Source of the DNA: Desulfobacteraceae bacterium UBA5852 | GTDB lineage: Bacteria; Desulfobacterota; Desulfobacteria; Desulfobacterales; UBA5852 | Reading direction: 5' to 3' | Length of the DNA: 27,662 nucleotides | NCBI GenBank assembly: GCA_002432195.1 | Contig: DJGG01000043.1 | Location: 563 to 28,224 of the forward strand | Shown: one piece after another, positions 25,319 through 27,662 of the stretch | How positions within the stretch are numbered: position 1 is the stretch's first letter | How the letters are laid out: the number at the start of each line of letters is the position of its first letter | Position numbers and translations under genes: made by a program | Notes under the pieces: generated by a model | The model's input: only the letters and a program-made list of their open reading frames with translations | What the model was told of the DNA's origin: nothing | The model's database searches: none

Positions 25319-26551
25319 TCAGCGGTAGTGCCGTCGCGGGGTGGGGAACTCACCGTTCCAGACGATCTTGCGGAACCAGTCCGGATCGGTGTTGCCTTCG
25401 GTGCTGAAGAGCAGGATCTGGGAGCGTTCGTCCAGCCCGACCGCCTTCTTGAAGTCCGCGAATCGGGGCTCCATCAAGGCCTCGAAGAGGCAGCCCGCGC
25501 CGGCCGCGCCGCTTTCCCCGGAGATCACGGCCGGGTCCCCCTTCAGCGGAACGGCCAGGACCCGCATCGCGCGAGCGGCCGCGTAGTCCGGCAGGGAGAC
25601 GAAGAAGGAGGCGTGGTTGCGCAGGATCGGCCAGCTCTGGGTATTGATCTCGCCGCAGGCCAACCCCGCCATGATGGTGACCAGATCGCCCCCCACCTTC
25701 ACCGTCGTGCCATCGGCCTGGCGTGCGCTGCGGTACAGACAGTCGGCGGCTTCAGCCTCCACCACGATGACCACCGGAGGGTCGTCGGGATACAGGTTGG
25801 CGAAGAAGCCGGTGACCGCGCCCGCCAGGCTCCCCACCCCGGCCTGCACGAAGATGTGGGAGGGGCGTTCGGCTCCGTCGGCCTTCAACTGATAGTCGGC
25901 CTCCGAAGCCATGGTGGCATATCCCTGCATGATCCAGTTCGGGATCTTCTCATATCCTTCCCAGGCCGTGTCCTGGATCACCACGCTGTTCGGCGTCTTG
26001 AGGCTCTCCGCCGAAGCCAGGCGAACCGCGTCGTCGTAGTTCAGGTCGGTGATCTCGGCGCGAGCGCCTTCCTTGCGGATGTTCTCCAGGCGGGTCGGGC
26101 TGGAACCCTTGGGCATGTAGACCACGCTCTTCTGACCGATCTGGTTGGCTGCCCAGGCCACTCCACGGCCGTGGTTTCCGTCGGTGGCGGTGAAGAAGGT
26201 GTAGTCGCCCAGCTCCTTTCGGACCTCGGGACTGGTCAACCGCTCGAAGCTCAGCTCCGAGACGTCCCGTCCGGTCTGTTCGGCGATGAAGCGGGCCATG
26301 GCGTAGGAACCACCCAGGACCTTGAAGGCGTTCAGGCCGAAGCGGTAGCTTTCGTCCTTCACGAAGATGTTCTTCACCCCCAACTGAGCCGCCAGATTCG
26401 GCAGGGCCACCAGCGGGGTGGGCCGATACTGTGGAAAGCTGCGATGGAAGGCGCGCGCCTTCTCGATCCTGGCCGGTGCCATCAACGCCATCTGGGTGGT
26501 GGCGTCGGCCTTCGGCATCCTGTTGGCCACCCATTTCATCGCGGGTTTCAT
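25319..26551 (-). CDS. dpaL: Diaminopropionate ammonia-lyase (YgeX/DpaL)
   Basis: This encodes 410 aa, against about 398 for E. coli YgeX. It is a PLP enzyme of fold type II that converts 2,3-diaminopropionate (and often serine or threonine analogues) to pyruvate and ammonia. The PLP lysine is Lys77 in FGLNAFKVLGG; TDGNHGRGV carries Asp124 and IQDTAWEGY carries Asp194, matching the two catalytic Asp residues of the E. coli enzyme. GESGAAG is the phosphate-binding loop. The start at 26551 has GGAG 7 bases upstream and avoids a long non-family extension. It lies between rpmA and rpsB, transcribed toward rpmA and divergent from rpsB. No other ygeX-cluster genes (ygeW, ygeY, ssnA) are visible. 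Confidence 0.93.
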   Translation of the reverse strand: MKPAMKWVANRMPKADATTQMALMAPARIEKARAFHRSFPQYRPTPLVALPNLAAQLGVKNIFVKDESYRFGLNAFKVLGGSYAMARFIAEQTGRDVSELSFERLTSPEVRKELGDYTFFTATDGNHGRGVAWAANQIGQKSVVYMPKGSSPTRLENIRKEGARAEITDLNYDDAVRLASAESLKTPNSVVIQDTAWEGYEKIPNWIMQGYATMASEADYQLKADGAERPSHIFVQAGVGSLAGAVTGFFANLYPDDPPVVIVVEAEAADCLYRSARQADGTTVKVGGDLVTIMAGLACGEINTQSWPILRNHASFFVSLPDYAAARAMRVLAVPLKGDPAVISGESGAAGAGCLFEALMEPRFADFKKAVGLDERSQILLFSTEGNTDPDWFRKIVWNGEFPTPRRHYR

Positions 26552-26700
26552 GGAGGGTCTCCTTCTTGGGGGGGCTTGTGCTGGGCAGAGTGCAGACTCC
26601 ACCATCCCATGTTCATCCCCCGCAGGCAACCGGACGAAACCCGCCTGAATCCGCGGTCGAATGCCACGGCAGGCGGCGGATTCAGGCGACCCGGGGTCGG

Positions 26701-26730
26701 TTGACGCCGGTCGGCCGGCGCTGCTATAGT
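26701..26730 (+). promoter_or_regulatory. Promoter and leader of rpsB
   Basis: TTGACG (26701-26706), 18 bases, TATAGT (26725-26730), a strong sigma-70 promoter. The transcript would have about 130 bases of leader before the rpsB ATG at 26869. The leader starts near a CGCCCC-AGAA-GGGCG hairpin (about 26739-26754). Autoregulation by S2, as in other bacteria, is possible. The rest of 26552-26700 shows no gene. Confidence 0.6.
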
Positions 26731-26868
26731 TGGCCTTCGACGCCCCAGAAGGGCGTATTCCACAGCGGCTGTCCTTCCGCCCGGGTGCCCCTCGGGGTCG
26801 GCGCGGAGCGAGAGGCCGTGAGGCGGTTCCCGAAAGGGGATCGGAAAACCCGGTAGGAGGAAGAATCC

Positions 26869-27662
26869 ATGGCCCTGATCAGCATGAAGCAGCTCCTGGA
26901 GGCCGGCGTCCACTTCGGACACCAGACCCGGCGCTGGAACCCCAAGATGTCGCGCTACATCTTCACCGAGCGCAACGGCATCTACATCATCGACCTTCAG
27001 AAGACGGTCATCCGGCTGAAGGAAGCCTACAACTTCATCAAGTCGGTCGTGAAGGGGCAGTACGACTTCGAGAACCGCCGCGTCTGCGAGAACCAGGTGG
27101 ACAACCCGCGGCCGGTCCTTTTCGTGGGCACCAAGAAGCAGGCCCAGGACACCATCGCCGAAGACGCCCGTCGCTGTGGCGAGTATTTCGTGACCCAGCG
27201 CTGGCTGGGCGGGATGCTGACCAACTGGAAGACCATCCAGACCCGCATCCAGCGCCTGAAGGACCTCGAGGAGATGAAGGAGACCGGCGTCTTCGAGCGT
27301 CTCCCCAAGAAGGAGGTCCTGCGGCTGGAAGACCAGCGGATGAAGCTCGAGAAGTTCCTGGGCGGCATCAAGGACATGAAGAAACTGCCGGGAGCCATCT
27401 ACGTGGTGGACCCGCGCAAGGAATACATCGCCGTGACCGAAGCCCGCAAGATCGGCATCCCCGTGGTGGCCATCGTGGACACCAACTGTGATCCCGACGA
27501 GATCGACTACCCGATCCCGGGCAACGACGACGCCATCCGCGCCGTGCGCCTGATCACCGGCAAGATCGCGGACGCCATCATCGAGGCCAAGGCCGAGATG
27601 GAGACCGAGATCGCCGAGCAGGCCGCCGAGGTCGCTGCCGAGGCCGAGGCCGAGGAGGCCGC
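26869..27662 (+). CDS. rpsB: Ribosomal protein S2, C-terminally cut by window end
   Basis: The first 264 aa are present. AGGAGGA at 26855-26861 lies 7 bases before the ATG. S2 hallmarks include LLEAGVHFGHQT, RRWNPKMSRYIF, VLFVGTKKQAQ, RWLGGMLTNWKT, LGGIKDMKKLPGA, GIPVVAIVDTNCDPD and IPGNDDAIRA. Compared with E. coli S2 there is an insertion of about 16 residues (about 62-78, containing QYDFENRRVCENQ) before the FVGTK motif. The C-terminus becomes Ala/Glu rich (AEQAAEVAAEAEAEEA) and continues past the window, as in S2 proteins with acidic tails. The partner tsf gene would be expected next. Confidence 0.97.
   Translation, partial: MALISMKQLLEAGVHFGHQTRRWNPKMSRYIFTERNGIYIIDLQKTVIRLKEAYNFIKSVVKGQYDFENRRVCENQVDNPRPVLFVGTKKQAQDTIAEDARRCGEYFVTQRWLGGMLTNWKTIQTRIQRLKDLEEMKETGVFERLPKKEVLRLEDQRMKLEKFLGGIKDMKKLPGAIYVVDPRKEYIAVTEARKIGIPVVAIVDTNCDPDEIDYPIPGNDDAIRAVRLITGKIADAIIEAKAEMETEIAEQAAEVAAEAEAEEA

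Overview
The window is high-GC bacterial chromosome (roughly two thirds G+C by eye), densely coded, with many 4-base ATGA overlaps. The rpmA-obg-proB-proA-nadD-rsfS-gpmI order, a lexA/ImuB-like/dnaE2 mutagenesis cassette and several Zn-ribbon, YkgJ and HSDR_N-type proteins suggest a Desulfuromonadia/Desulfobacterota-like organism. This is inferred from gene content only. The right end (rpmA, dpaL, rpsB) has features less typical of that group, and the contig could be chimeric or rearranged there. No rRNA, tRNA, CRISPR array, phage or insertion sequence was seen.

Layout. 1-4.2 kb: a small exported OB-fold-like protein, a strong terminator between convergent genes, then a minus-strand GlrK/QseE - QseG - GlrR/QseF three-gene signalling operon (sensor kinase, lipoprotein, sigma-54 activator). 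4.2-6.3 kb: a helical-repeat protein, facing a minus-strand operon of TPR protein, YkgJ-type Cys-cluster protein and YbgC-type thioesterase. 6.3-12.3 kb: a plus-strand SOS mutagenesis operon, lexA - DUF72 - catalytically degenerate Y-family polymerase (ImuB-like) - dnaE2. The region upstream of lexA holds a good promoter, a direct repeat and a palindrome.

12.3-17.1 kb: a CHASE4/HAMP/PAS hybrid histidine kinase that is frameshifted and also lacks its whole phospho-accepting (DHp) domain; a YajG-like lipoprotein; and a convergent inositol-monophosphatase-family gene. 17.3-18 kb: a HEAT-like protein with a Zn ribbon at each end. 18-24.7 kb: the minus-strand housekeeping operon obg-proB-proA-nadD-rsfS-gpmI-HSDR_N protein (GTPase, proline synthesis, NAD synthesis, ribosome silencing, glycolysis). 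24.8-27.7 kb: rpmA (L27) with its own promoter and terminator and no rplU, dpaL (diaminopropionate ammonia-lyase), and the start of rpsB (S2), which runs off the window.

The most notable points are the SOS cassette (DUF72 in the place where ImuA is usual, a dead polymerase with a clamp-binding motif, a possible direct-repeat operator), the kinase without a DHp domain, and an L27 carrying a Firmicutes/Prp-type N-terminal extension.
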